The notes under the pieces are model-generated. The model was not told the origin of the DNA and did no database searches. It saw only the letters and a list, made by a program, of their open reading frames with translations. Below are positions 27,442-37,867 of a stretch of DNA of 64,000 bases, one piece after another. Within the stretch, counting starts at the first letter, position 1, and the number at the start of each line of letters is the position of its first letter. Origin of the DNA: Candidatus Acidulodesulfobacterium acidiphilum. GTDB lineage: Bacteria > SZUA-79 > Acidulodesulfobacterales > Acidulodesulfobacteraceae. The DNA is taken from positions 1 through 64,000 of the forward strand of contig SHMQ01000007.1 of assembly GCA_008534395.1 (NCBI GenBank). The letters are read 5' to 3'. The position numbers and the translations under genes are program-made.

Positions 27442-29226
27442 ATGAGAATTTTTAGTAAAAGAAATAAACTCGCCGTCAAAAATAATGACGGCGAGTTTAT
27501 TTCCGGCGTAGAATATATAATAAAAAGAACCTTAAACAACGGCATAAGCAATATATTCTTAGAAGACAATATTGCAAAGGCAATGCCCGAAATTCCGGCA
27601 GTTTCTCCTTTAAACGTCGAATATAATCTGGATTTTTTATGGACGGAGGTTTATTCTCTTTCCGTAACTAACCGCAGGACTTCGGTTTTTGCTTATGATA
27701 TTTCATTTTTAAACTATGCGCATTTAGAAGAATATTTTATTAAAAATGAAGCGTTAACAGGCGGCACGGTACTGTTTCTTTTTAAAAAACAGGGGTTAAA
27801 AAAATTTTCTTTTGATTTCAAAAGCGTTTTTCCAGTTTATAATTATTATAAAGTTTCGAATTTTATCGATTATATTCCGTATTATTTTGAACTGTCGGAA
27901 AAACTAAAACTCCCCGTTATTATTTATCTTAACGATTCCGTAATGAACGAATATATTCTCGAAGAAAAAAAAGAATATACCGAAAGAACGGCATCAATGC
28001 CCGATTTTACACTAAAAAATCTTACGGATGCATATTATAAAAGTACCGGTGAAGAAAAAGGGCTTATTCAAAATATACAATCCTTTAAAAATACAGGAAA
28101 ACATATAGATTTTTTTAAAAAAATCTCTGAAAGTTCAGGCGAAAATAACCTTATCTTTACAGATGCAAAAAATTTTCACCGCATAATAGAAAATAAAAAA
28201 TTCTCTGAAAATTCCAATATTATTTTGTTTTATCTGCTTAATCCAATTAACTATTTTGAATTAAATGAAATTATAAAAGATAATTGCGGCGGTTTTTATA
28301 AGAATATATATATATTCGACTCATACTCGCTGTTAAATTTTAAGCTTATAAATATAATTGAAAATAACAAAAACATAATTAAATATGAAAATTTATCGGT
28401 TGTAGAGTATAAAAACGATAGCGGCATCGAGTTGGGTTTTTGTTCCGACGATTTCGAGATTAAAGACTCAAAAATACCTAAATCTTTTTGTGTCGGATGC
28501 AATCTATTTTCTTTTTTATCGTATCTTGAAAAAAAAATAGGCAATTCGGAAAACGATGTTTTAATCGGAGATACAGGATGCTTTTCTTTATTGCAATCCA
28601 GCGCTTTAAAATTTTCTTTTAACAATATAGCAACAAACGATAATCCTGTTTTTTTCATCTCTACGATGAATTCGAAAGATTTAAATAAAAATTTTTATGT
28701 TTTTATTACTTATTTAAAATTTTACGAAAATATAGATAAATTTTTTAAAATTTATAACGTAGCAAAAACTAACGGCAGAATAATATTTGTTGTGTATAAA
28801 TCTATATTCGATTATGATTTTAATGCGGAAAACTTAATTTTAAATCCTGCCTTAAAAACTTTTAAAAAAAATATTATAAAAAAGAGCACTCGATTTAAAG
28901 ATTTAAATATAGCTCCCGATAGTATGCAGTTAATATTTATAGATAACGATTGTTTCAATAATGCAAAATCAGGACGAGATTTGAATTATAAATCGTATCT
29001 TATTATAAACAATAACGTTTGCAAAAAATTTGACTGCAGGTTATGCTACCAGAAAACAAAATGTCCGGCTATAAAAATAGATATAAATAAAGATATATTT
29101 GTAGAACCTGAAATTTGTAATTTTTGCAAATTATGTATTGATATTTGTCCGCATAATGCTATTAAATCTAAAAAACGTAAAAAAATTAAAGTAAAAAAAT
29201 CTTTAGAAAGTAAAATTAATTTATAA
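27442..29226 (+). CDS. Degenerate IorA-like 2-oxoacid oxidoreductase subunit
   Basis: Resembles the alpha subunit of indolepyruvate:ferredoxin oxidoreductase but is very divergent. Residues 17-170 match the pyrimidine-type domain (GEFISGVEYIIKR; then FELSEKLKLPVIIYL). Around 350, SFCVGCNLFSFLSYL resembles the TPP-domain entry FCxGC, and DVLIGDTGCFSLL near 375 resembles GDIGCYTL. The later TPP/Mg motif is not recognisable, since the region reads NPVFFISTMNSKDL. The C-terminus (about 527-572) keeps two ferredoxin-type Cys sets, CKKFDCRLC...KCPA and CNFCKLCIDICP. At 594 residues the length is near IorA. Its catalytic capacity is doubtful. A strong hairpin lies within its first codons. Function is inferred from remote similarity. 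Confidence 0.6.
   Translation: MRIFSKRNKLAVKNNDGEFISGVEYIIKRTLNNGISNIFLEDNIAKAMPEIPAVSPLNVEYNLDFLWTEVYSLSVTNRRTSVFAYDISFLNYAHLEEYFIKNEALTGGTVLFLFKKQGLKKFSFDFKSVFPVYNYYKVSNFIDYIPYYFELSEKLKLPVIIYLNDSVMNEYILEEKKEYTERTASMPDFTLKNLTDAYYKSTGEEKGLIQNIQSFKNTGKHIDFFKKISESSGENNLIFTDAKNFHRIIENKKFSENSNIILFYLLNPINYFELNEIIKDNCGGFYKNIYIFDSYSLLNFKLINIIENNKNIIKYENLSVVEYKNDSGIELGFCSDDFEIKDSKIPKSFCVGCNLFSFLSYLEKKIGNSENDVLIGDTGCFSLLQSSALKFSFNNIATNDNPVFFISTMNSKDLNKNFYVFITYLKFYENIDKFFKIYNVAKTNGRIIFVVYKSIFDYDFNAENLILNPALKTFKKNIIKKSTRFKDLNIAPDSMQLIFIDNDCFNNAKSGRDLNYKSYLIINNNVCKKFDCRLCYQKTKCPAIKIDINKDIFVEPEICNFCKLCIDICPHNAIKSKKRKKIKVKKSLESKINL
27461..27503. other. Perfect 18-bp stem-loop at the start of the IorA-like gene
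   Basis: Arms gaaataaactcgccgtca (27461-27478) and its exact complement (27486-27503) flank a 7-nt loop. The hairpin occupies codons 7-21 of the IorA-like gene, 50 bp after the stop of the DHA2 transporter. The placement suits an attenuator or an mRNA stabiliser between two genes of one operon; it could alternatively be the transporter's terminator on the 3' side. Confidence 0.7.
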
Positions 29227-29233
29227 AACTTTT

Positions 29234-29830
29234 ATGGAAAACATTAATTACAATCTTATACTTAACGGAGCGGACTTTAAAGAAATAAATTACCTGAGTA
29301 AATTTCTTTATTACTCTTTAAAAAATGAAAACTTCAACGTGTCTTTGCTCATCAAACCTACGTCTAATATATCCAATTACAGCATGACATATGCGGTTAT
29401 AAAGGTGGGTAAATTTGAATCGATAAGCTGCCTGAATAATATCGATGCGGTTATAAGCTTAGATTTTCAATCCTTGTTAAACTATTATACTTTTATCGGA
29501 AAAAATACGCTTTTAATTTCGGATTATTCCTCGTTTAACGTTTGCGATTTCTGGCTGACAGACAACGAATCGACTATGCAAAAATTAAAAGAAAAAACGG
29601 AAAATATTTATAAAATACCGCTTAAAAACATAGTAGACCAAGATTCCATGGGTAAAAACAGGGTAAGTTCCTATATTGCCCTTATAGGAGCATTTATATC
29701 TAAAAGCAGTCTTTTAGATCTTGATTCAGTTTTGAGACAGACGGCTTTGTTTTCCGAAAACGACGCTTTAAAGAAAAATATGATTCAAACTATTCTAAAA
29801 GGTTACGATTATGTAGCCGAAAATCAATAA
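29234..29830 (+). CDS. Degenerate IorB-like oxidoreductase subunit
   Basis: A 198-residue protein placed 7 bp after the IorA-like gene. The layout matches IorB/gamma subunits: an N-terminal strand-turn-helix (YNLILNGADFKEINYLSKFLYYSLKNENFNVSLL), an AVIKVG strand, and NIDAVISLDFQSLLNYY in place of ADVLLAFEPLEALRY. The glycine-rich GxGGQG motif of IorB is absent (GADFKE). The call relies on gene order plus weak pattern similarity. Taken alone it would be called hypothetical. Confidence 0.5.
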   Translation: MENINYNLILNGADFKEINYLSKFLYYSLKNENFNVSLLIKPTSNISNYSMTYAVIKVGKFESISCLNNIDAVISLDFQSLLNYYTFIGKNTLLISDYSSFNVCDFWLTDNESTMQKLKEKTENIYKIPLKNIVDQDSMGKNRVSSYIALIGAFISKSSLLDLDSVLRQTALFSENDALKKNMIQTILKGYDYVAENQ

Positions 29831-29838
29831 AATTAAGA

Positions 29839-30318
29839 TTAAACGGAAATGCTTTCGTTTGAAGCAGTTTCTTTATAACATAAACCGCATAAACCGTAAA
29901 ATTCTAATCCATAATTATTAATATAATATTTTTCTTTAAAATTTTCTTTTATCTTTGTTTCAAAAAATCCTTTAAAATCCGATTCGTCTATTTTAACGTC
30001 TATTATTCTGCCGCATTTTTCGCATATAGCATGACCGTGCAAAGAAATATCTCCGTCATAATGCACCGAATTCTGCAGGGTTCTTATTTCTTTAACTTCA
30101 TGTATAGACGACAAAAGAGAAAGATTTTTATAAACTGTATTTAACGAAATCATCGGATATGCTTTTCTAATTTTATCGTAAACGTCTACCGCAGATGGAT
30201 GACTTTTTGATTCCGAAACTATTTTAATAATTTCAAGCCTTTGAGGGGTTAGACTGTACCCCATTTTTTTTATTTTAGAAACTATATCATTTAACCGTAT
30301 ATTAACTTGCTGTTTCAT
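29839..30318 (-). CDS. Fur/PerR-family metalloregulator
   Basis: A 159-residue DNA-binding repressor of the Fur superfamily. The winged-helix domain covers about 1-90 (GYSLTPQRLEIIKIVSESKSHPSAVDVYDKI, ISLNTVYKNLSLL). The dimerisation domain shows HGHAICEKCGRIIDV and CGLCYKE, the paired CxxC structural zinc site usual in PerR and Fur. The spacing resembles PerR (peroxide sensing) more than Fur, but the sensing residues were not assigned firmly. Upstream, 10-bp direct repeats (attattatat) at 30334 and 30351 may be an autoregulatory site. It converges with the IorB-like gene. Confidence 0.85.
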   Translation of the reverse strand: MKQQVNIRLNDIVSKIKKMGYSLTPQRLEIIKIVSESKSHPSAVDVYDKIRKAYPMISLNTVYKNLSLLSSIHEVKEIRTLQNSVHYDGDISLHGHAICEKCGRIIDVKIDESDFKGFFETKIKENFKEKYYINNYGLEFYGLCGLCYKETASNESISV

Positions 30319-30375
30319 TTTAAATCTCCAAAAATTATTATATAGTATTAATTATTATATAATATAAAAAAAATG

Positions 30376-33354
30376 TCAAACGTTTTCAGGTTTTATTTTA
30401 AAATCTTTAATGCTGTCGTAAAAAGCTTCCAATCTCGTAACGTAACCGGCATCGGCATTATGCTCGTCTATTTCTATTTCAAGATAAGGTTTATGTTTCA
30501 TATATTCAGCAAAGAAGTTTTTTATGAAAGAGTCGGGGCCGCATGCATAATTAGTAATATAAACTGCATTCAATTTCGGATTATCCATGACTATTTTAGC
30601 TGCCGACAAAATTTTATGTCCCGAATGCCAGAACATGTTGTCGTGTTCTTCATAAATAGAAACGCCCTCTATATCTAAAAAATCCATAGGCATGACTGTT
30701 TTGCCGAGAGAAGCAATTTTATTGGATATCGAAAGATTAATTCCTTCGTCCTGAGTATTATAAGTCCTTCCTATAAGCACCGTAATATCATCATAACTTT
30801 CTAATACTTCCTTGCCTTTTGTTTTTAATCTTTCATAAAATAGTTTCTGCTTATTAAGCGCTTTATCGAAAGCGGTAATAATTTTATTTTTAGATATACT
30901 GAATTTTTTAAGATTTTTTAAAAAATGGTCGATCGTCAAGTCATAATCATGTTTAACGCCGAACAATCTTACTTCCGGCGAAATAACATGTATTTTGTTA
31001 AGCTCTATCAACGATCTGGCTATAAACGGCACTCCCTGTATATAAGGACACTGAAATGTATTTTCTTGAAAATCATGATTTTTTTCCCTGTTAACTAATG
31101 CCGGCAAAAAAACCGCTTCTATTTTTTTTTCTATCAGATTCTTTACGTGACCAGCTACTAATTTTACAGGAAAACACGTATCGGTAACGGAAAGCATATT
31201 AGATGAATTTATTATATTTCTATTTGTTTCCGTAGATAAAATAACGTTAAAACCTAAACTACTAAAAAATTCGTTATAAAATGGAAAAAGATCGTAGGTT
31301 TCGAGGCAGAAAGGAATACCAATGCGCGGTTTAGAATAATCGGATTCATTAGAGTCGGAATATCCTTCTAACAAGAGTTCCTTTCTATACTTAAAAAAAT
31401 TATCTCCTTTTTTCGTTTTGGCTTTATCTACTTCAAATATGTCGCATCTTGCTCCGTAATAATGTGCAGGTTCATTTTCAACAACTACTTTATTAACGTC
31501 GCATAAATTTGAACATTTTAAACATTCAAAAGATTCCTGCGTATATTTCCTGTTTCTTAAATCGAAACCGACAAACTTAGACTCGGAATTATTGGTAAAA
31601 GCTATTAACGCGCTACCTATAGCTCCCGTTACTTCATTATGCCGCGGAACTATAATTTTTTTTCCGAGAAGCGTTTCAAAAGCGCTTACTACTGCTTTAT
31701 TTAAAGCTACGCCTCCTTGAAAAAGTATATGTTTACCCACAGGTTTTCCAAGAACTACTTTATTTAAATAATTTTCGACTATTGAATAAGCTAATCCCGC
31801 TATAAGCTGGTCTTTATTTGCCCCTTTCTGCTGATGCGAAACAAGGTCGGATTCCATAAATACGGTGCATCTGTCGCCGAGATTGCAAGAACTTTCGGCG
31901 TTAAAGGCTTTATCCGAAAATTCTTTTATAATATCGATATTAAGTTTTAAAGCCTGTTCTTCAAGGAATGAACCGGTGCCTGCCGCGCATGCTTTATTCA
32001 TTTCAAAATCCACTACTACGCCGTCTTGAATCCTGATATATTTTGAATCCTGTCCGCCTATTTCAAAAACTGTATCGACGTCTTTGTCTATAAATATAGA
32101 CGCCGCGGCCTGTGCCGTTATTTCATTTTTTACGATGTCGGCGCCTACGTAATCGGCTATTAAATAGCGTCCGGAGCCGGTCGTACACACCCCTTTTACC
32201 GTAACTTCTATATTGAAATTTTGTAATTCAAGATAAATTTCGTAAAGAGTGTCTCTTACTATTTCAATTGGTTTGCCGTTTGTTTTTTTGTATTTTTTAA
32301 CTAACAGATTTTTATTTTCGTCTAATAAAACTACGTTGGTTGAAACGGAACCGGTATCTATGCCTATATAAACCGGAATATTGAGACCGGAAAGAGATTT
32401 AAGGGAAGTTAAACTATCCATTTCCGCATTATTAAACTTTTCATCCGCAAATTGCATGGATTTCAATCTTTCCCTATATCTGCCGGAAGATTTGTCTTTT
32501 TCTATAAATTCCCTTAGAGGTTCCAAGCCGTTAAATTTAAAATCTTTTTCGTCACGCGAAATTATAGCTATGCCTATAGCCGGCATAACGGTATGATGCT
32601 CCGGTATTATAAGTTCGCCTTCTTTAAGCCCGAGAATATCTTTAAAGGCTCTTATCATACCTTTATTAAATGCAACTCCGCCTTGAAATATAACCGGTTT
32701 TTCAAACTTTTTACCTTTTGCTACGGTTCCTATAAAAGTTCTTGCGACCGCATAACATAATCCTGCAACAATATCTGATATAGGCGTAGAAACCTGCTGA
32801 AGATGTATCATATCCGACTTTGCGAAAACCGTGCATCTTCCCGCAATCTTAGCCGGATTTTTAGACTCAAGCGCCATATTGCCGAATTCGTTTTCTATGC
32901 TTATATGAAGTCTTTCCGCCTGTTGGTCTAGAAAAGAACCGGTGCCAGCCGCGCATAAATCGTTTAAGCCGAAGTCTTCCAAAAATATTCGACCGGTTTC
33001 TTCGTTTTTCCTTAGCATTAAAAATTTGGAGTCCTGCCCACCGATTTCTATTACGGTTTTAACATTCGGATAAAAATATTTTACTGCTTCCGTCTGCGCT
33101 ACTAATTCATTTATGTTAGGAATACCTAAAACTTCGCCTAACGTCCGCGAACCGGAACCGGTAGCCCCTATTCCGGCAAAAAGGTTTTCAGGATATTCTT
33201 CGAATATTTTTTTTAAAACGTCATAAGCCGTTTTTATTGATTCGCCGTTAGACCTTATGTAGTCTTTCTTTATAAGATTAAGTTTATCGTCTAAAATTGC
33301 AAATTTAACTGTAGTAGAACCTATATCTATCCCAAGATAAAGCTTTTCCTTCAT
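30376..33354 (-). CDS. Two-domain 2-hydroxyacyl-CoA dehydratase-type activase
   Basis: A 992-residue protein of the HgdC/BadF/BcrA ATPase family fused to a DUF2229-type domain. Two ASKHA ATPase modules occur at about 5-255 and 320-580. Each begins GID(I/T)GS and each keeps the cluster cysteines (CAAGTGSFLDQQ + GRCTVFAKSD; CAAGTGSFLEEQ + DRCTVFMESD). The remaining 400 residues contain conserved Cys/Asn-rich stretches (TDTCFPVKLVAGH, TNYACGPDS). HgdC relatives use ATP to push an electron into radical dehydratases or benzoyl-CoA reductases. No partner dehydratase is near, and the function of this fused form is unknown. Start 33354 gives an ATGA overlap with the MoaD-MoaE gene. Confidence 0.85.
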   Translation of the reverse strand: MKEKLYLGIDIGSTTVKFAILDDKLNLIKKDYIRSNGESIKTAYDVLKKIFEEYPENLFAGIGATGSGSRTLGEVLGIPNINELVAQTEAVKYFYPNVKTVIEIGGQDSKFLMLRKNEETGRIFLEDFGLNDLCAAGTGSFLDQQAERLHISIENEFGNMALESKNPAKIAGRCTVFAKSDMIHLQQVSTPISDIVAGLCYAVARTFIGTVAKGKKFEKPVIFQGGVAFNKGMIRAFKDILGLKEGELIIPEHHTVMPAIGIAIISRDEKDFKFNGLEPLREFIEKDKSSGRYRERLKSMQFADEKFNNAEMDSLTSLKSLSGLNIPVYIGIDTGSVSTNVVLLDENKNLLVKKYKKTNGKPIEIVRDTLYEIYLELQNFNIEVTVKGVCTTGSGRYLIADYVGADIVKNEITAQAAASIFIDKDVDTVFEIGGQDSKYIRIQDGVVVDFEMNKACAAGTGSFLEEQALKLNIDIIKEFSDKAFNAESSCNLGDRCTVFMESDLVSHQQKGANKDQLIAGLAYSIVENYLNKVVLGKPVGKHILFQGGVALNKAVVSAFETLLGKKIIVPRHNEVTGAIGSALIAFTNNSESKFVGFDLRNRKYTQESFECLKCSNLCDVNKVVVENEPAHYYGARCDIFEVDKAKTKKGDNFFKYRKELLLEGYSDSNESDYSKPRIGIPFCLETYDLFPFYNEFFSSLGFNVILSTETNRNIINSSNMLSVTDTCFPVKLVAGHVKNLIEKKIEAVFLPALVNREKNHDFQENTFQCPYIQGVPFIARSLIELNKIHVISPEVRLFGVKHDYDLTIDHFLKNLKKFSISKNKIITAFDKALNKQKLFYERLKTKGKEVLESYDDITVLIGRTYNTQDEGINLSISNKIASLGKTVMPMDFLDIEGVSIYEEHDNMFWHSGHKILSAAKIVMDNPKLNAVYITNYACGPDSFIKNFFAEYMKHKPYLEIEIDEHNADAGYVTRLEAFYDSIKDFKIKPENV

Positions 33355-34037
33355 ATTCTTTTCCACTTACCGCCTTCTTCGAATATTTCTTTTTTCCATA
33401 TAGGAACAGTCTCTTTTATTGCGTCTATTAAAAATTTTGAAGCCAGATAAGAATCTTCCCTGTGCGGACTTGAAACGCCAATGGAGATGGATATTTCTCC
33501 AATTTCCATTTTTCCGGTTCTATGTACTATGCAAACTTTTAATATATTATATTTGTTAAACGCTTCTTTTATCAACTTTTTGATTTCTTTAACCGCCATT
33601 TCTTCATAAGCTTCATAGTAAAGATACTCTACCGGTTTTCCGTCTTCATTATCTCTTACCGTTCCGTTAAATAAAAGCACGGAACCAGAGGAAGAATCGG
33701 AAACAAAATCAAGAACTTCATTGCAGTTTATTCTTTCAGCCGTTATTTTAATATTAAAAGCGGCATCCGCAATAGAATAAAAAGAGGAAACTCCGCCGCT
33801 TACCGGCATAATAACCGTGATTTCGTCTCCTTCCGACAATTTTTTTCCGGCGTCGGCATATTCCTGATTAACGGCATACTTAGATACTTTAAGAATATTT
33901 TTTATGTCGGGATAACTTGTTTCCATTATTGAAATAATATCTTTTACCGATGAACCTTCTTTTACGGTAAAATCTAATAAATTTTTCCCTATTAATTCTT
34001 TTAAAGCGGCAAATAATCTTACTTTTATATTTATCAT
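33351..34037 (-). CDS. MoaD-MoaE fusion, molybdopterin synthase
   Basis: Single chain of 228 residues joining both molybdopterin synthase subunits. Residues 1-82 are MoaD-like (ubiquitin fold) and end at MPVSGG, the diglycine that must become a thiocarboxylate. Residues about 90-228 are MoaE with GTVRDNEDGKPVEYLYYEAYEEMA, VCIVHRTGKMEIGE, SPHREDSYLASK and the catalytic-region PIWKKE. Because the diglycine is internal, activity needs cleavage after Gly82 or a different mechanism. Cleavage is described for MoaX of mycobacteria. Gene order moaB, moaD-E supports the cofactor role. It overlaps the activase by four bases. Confidence 0.9.
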   Translation of the reverse strand: MINIKVRLFAALKELIGKNLLDFTVKEGSSVKDIISIMETSYPDIKNILKVSKYAVNQEYADAGKKLSEGDEITVIMPVSGGVSSFYSIADAAFNIKITAERINCNEVLDFVSDSSSGSVLLFNGTVRDNEDGKPVEYLYYEAYEEMAVKEIKKLIKEAFNKYNILKVCIVHRTGKMEIGEISISIGVSSPHREDSYLASKFLIDAIKETVPIWKKEIFEEGGKWKRI

Positions 34038-34061
34038 ATATATTATTTTAAGGTTGTTATT

Positions 34062-34589
34062 TTAAGAAAGGTGTTTTGAAATTTCATAATAAAGATGTCC
34101 CATTTCTTTAAGGATTATATTATTCATAGCAAGCGTTACGGCATTAATAGAACCGGGAACGGAAAAAATTACCTTTCCGTTGTATATCCCTGCGGAAGCG
34201 CGGGACATTATTGCGGAGGTACCTATTTCGTTATAGCTTAAACTCCTGAACAGCTCCCCAAAACCGTATAATTCTTTATCGTATATATTTTTTAATGTTT
34301 CGTAAGTTATGTCTTTGTAAGAAACGCCGGTTCCGCCGTTTATAATAACAGAATCGATTTTCGGCTTATGTTCCGCACCGCAAACCTTGACGATTAAGCT
34401 CTCAAGTAAATCTTCGTCGTCTTTTATTAAAGCGTAGCCCGATACTTCATGTCCTGCCGACGCAAGCGCTTTTTTTATATAATCTCCGCTTTCGTCTTCG
34501 CTTTCTTTTCTTGAGTCGCTCAGCGTTATAATATAAACGTTAAGCGGCTTGTTAGCGTTAATATTTTTTTTATGCTCGATATGCCCCAT
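34062..34589 (-). CDS. moaB: MoaB/MogA-family molybdenum cofactor protein
   Basis: A 175-residue protein of the MoaB/MogA fold, which binds molybdopterin and adenylates it or, for MoaB, has a less certain role. Characteristic elements are YIITLSDSRKESEDESGDYIKKAL, INGGTGVSYKDITYETL and GFGELFRSLSYNEIGTSAIMSRASAG with FSVPGS. It is followed after 24 bp by the MoaD-MoaE fusion. The molybdoenzyme served is not in the window. Confidence 0.9.
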   Translation of the reverse strand: MGHIEHKKNINANKPLNVYIITLSDSRKESEDESGDYIKKALASAGHEVSGYALIKDDEDLLESLIVKVCGAEHKPKIDSVIINGGTGVSYKDITYETLKNIYDKELYGFGELFRSLSYNEIGTSAIMSRASAGIYNGKVIFSVPGSINAVTLAMNNIILKEMGHLYYEISKHLS

Positions 34590-34662
34590 ATTACATAAAT
34601 TTTAAACTAATAAGCGAAAAATGTCAATTTTCTTATACCTGTTATACCTGCATTAAAAAAAA

Positions 34663-34733
34663 GTCAGATTAATTTCATGCAACATCTTTTATCGTTAATT
34701 GTTTCTTTTCGTGTGAATAAAATAAAATCTGAC
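34663..34733. repeat. GTCAGATT-type inverted repeat, family B copy 2
   Basis: Begins gtcagattaattt and ends aaaatctgac, 71 nt in total, followed by acttttttcttt as at copy 1. The inner spacer sequence differs from copy 1. It lies in the 260-bp gap between moaB and the groEL terminator. The ends fit the GTCAGATT palindromes known near RAYT-type transposases; no such transposase is in the window. Confidence 0.65.
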
Positions 34734-34764
34734 ACTTTTTTCTTTATTTTTTTATATAAAACAA

Positions 34765-34805
34765 AAGTGCCGAAAATACTTAAGTTTAAAATATTTTCGG
34801 CACTT
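34765..34805 (-). terminator. Rho-independent terminator of groESL
   Basis: Perfect 14-bp arms (aagtgccgaaaata and its complement) with a 13-nt loop. On the minus strand it is followed by TTTGTTTTATAT. It starts 46 bp after the groEL stop. Confidence 0.8.
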
Positions 34806-34850
34806 GTTTGTTTATTTAAACAGCAATTTATTTATTCTAAGCGGCATCAA

Positions 34851-36506
<1,656 letters not shown>

Positions 36507-36543
36507 TTAAATTTGAATTTAAATTATTAAATTTTAAAATTTC

Positions 36544-36834
36544 TTATTTTTCTACTATAGCCAAGATGTCGTCTTCTTTCATAATAAGATATTCCTTATC
36601 GTCAATTTTTACGTCGTTTCCTGAATATTTTGCAAATAAAACGATATCGCCTACTTTAACGTCCATCGGGATTTTTTTCCCGTCTTCTAAAATTCTGCCG
36701 TTTCCCGCAGCGACGACTTTGCCCTGCATAGGCTTTTCTTTCGCAGAATCAGGAATAAATAATCCTCCCTTAGTTTTTTCTTCTTCCTGAAGTCTTTCTA
36801 CTAAGACTCTGTCTTGCAATGGTTTAACTTTCAT
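36544..36834 (-). CDS. groS: Co-chaperonin GroES
   Basis: Ten-kDa lid of the GroEL folding chamber. The 96-residue sequence has the usual N-terminus ([33 protein letters not shown], mobile loop included) and the C-terminal [16 protein letters not shown]. It begins 54 bp downstream of the CIRCE operator on the minus strand, with an AAGGAG site close to the ATG, and precedes groEL by 52 bp. Confidence 0.98.
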   Translation of the reverse strand: MKVKPLQDRVLVERLQEEEKTKGGLFIPDSAKEKPMQGKVVAAGNGRILEDGKKIPMDVKVGDIVLFAKYSGNDVKIDDKEYLIMKEDDILAIVEK

Positions 36835-36888
36835 AAACTTCTTCTCCTTATTTAAATTTAATTTAATTCATAAACAAAATTAAAATTT

Positions 36889-36915
36889 TTAGCACTTATT
36901 AGCTTTGAGTGCTAA
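36889..36915 (-). promoter_or_regulatory. CIRCE operator of groESL
   Basis: ttagcactt - 9 nt - gagtgctaa fits the HrcA operator TTAGCACTC-N9-GAGTGCTAA with one mismatch, the last base of the left arm on the plus strand. It lies 55 bp before groS and just downstream of a sigma70-like -10. HrcA repression of groESL at normal temperature is therefore expected. hrcA itself is not in the window. Confidence 0.93.
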
Positions 36916-36922
36916 CCTTTTT

Positions 36923-36951
36923 AATATACACTTATGCTTTTAAAAAAACAA
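36923..36951 (-). promoter_or_regulatory. Sigma70-like promoter of groESL
   Basis: On the minus strand TTGTTT (36946-36951) and TATATT (36923-36928) are separated by 17 bp, and the CIRCE operator starts 7 bp past the -10. This is the usual architecture of HrcA-controlled promoters. Confidence 0.7.
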
Positions 36952-37126
36952 TATCATAAATCTTTAACTATTTTGTAATTAATTTAAGATATTTTATATT
37001 GACAGATAAATAATCGATATTTTCTTTATATTTTTCGATTATTTGTAATTTTATTACGTTTTACTTATATTTTCAATTTTATTTTTTTATTTTATCGTCA
37101 ATTTAAAAGTGATATAATTGAATTAA

Positions 37127-37849
37127 ATGGAAAAATATATTCTCGAAATAAACGGCTTAACAAAAAACTTTAATCGCTTAAAGGTCTTAAGCGAAGTTAG
37201 TTTTAAAATTAAATACGGTGATTTTTTTGGATTAATAGGTCCCAACGGCGCAGGAAAATCCACTCTTTTAAAAATTTTATACGGAATAGTAATTCCTGAT
37301 TCCGGAAATATTTCTATTAACGGATTGGATTTTTTATATAATTATAAAAAAATTAAATATTCTTTAGGAATAGTCCCGCAGGAAGATAATTTAGACGAAG
37401 ATCTGTCCGTTAACGATAATCTGACCGTATATTCAAAATATTTCGGAATTACCGGCGTCGAATCTCGCAGGCGCGCAAACGAACTTCTAAATTTTTTCGA
37501 TATGGGCGAAAAAAAATATTTTAAAGTTTCGGAACTTTCCGGCGGATTAAAAAGACGGCTTATGATTGCCAGAGCATTAATCAACAATCCGTCCTTAATT
37601 ATATTAGACGAGCCTACAAGCGGATTAGATCCCGAATACAGGCAAAATATATGGGAAAAACTTAAGGCATTAAATAGGAACGGGGTTACTATTCTTATGT
37701 CCACGCATTATATGGAAGAAGCGGAACGGCTTTTTAAAAACATTATAATATTAAATCACGGCAATATCGTTTTTAACGGCGCTATTAGCGAAATTACCCT
37801 TAATAAAAAATCTTTGGAAGAAATTTTTCTTGACATCACAAAAACATAA
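37127..37849 (+). CDS. ABC transporter ATP-binding protein (ABC-2 type)
   Basis: A 240-residue cytoplasmic ATPase. The Walker A is GLIGPNGAGKSTLL, signature ELSGGLKRRLMIARAL (a drug/NodI-like LSGGLKRR), Walker B LIILDEPTSGLD and the H-loop STHYMEE. It pairs with the ABC-2 permease that follows 63 bp downstream; a family A palindrome fills that gap. The pair resembles NodI/NodJ and polysaccharide or drug exporters. Cargo unknown. Confidence 0.9.
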   Translation: MEKYILEINGLTKNFNRLKVLSEVSFKIKYGDFFGLIGPNGAGKSTLLKILYGIVIPDSGNISINGLDFLYNYKKIKYSLGIVPQEDNLDEDLSVNDNLTVYSKYFGITGVESRRRANELLNFFDMGEKKYFKVSELSGGLKRRLMIARALINNPSLIILDEPTSGLDPEYRQNIWEKLKALNRNGVTILMSTHYMEEAERLFKNIIILNHGNIVFNGAISEITLNKKSLEEIFLDITKT

Positions 37850-37867
37850 ATTCATCATTAACAAACA

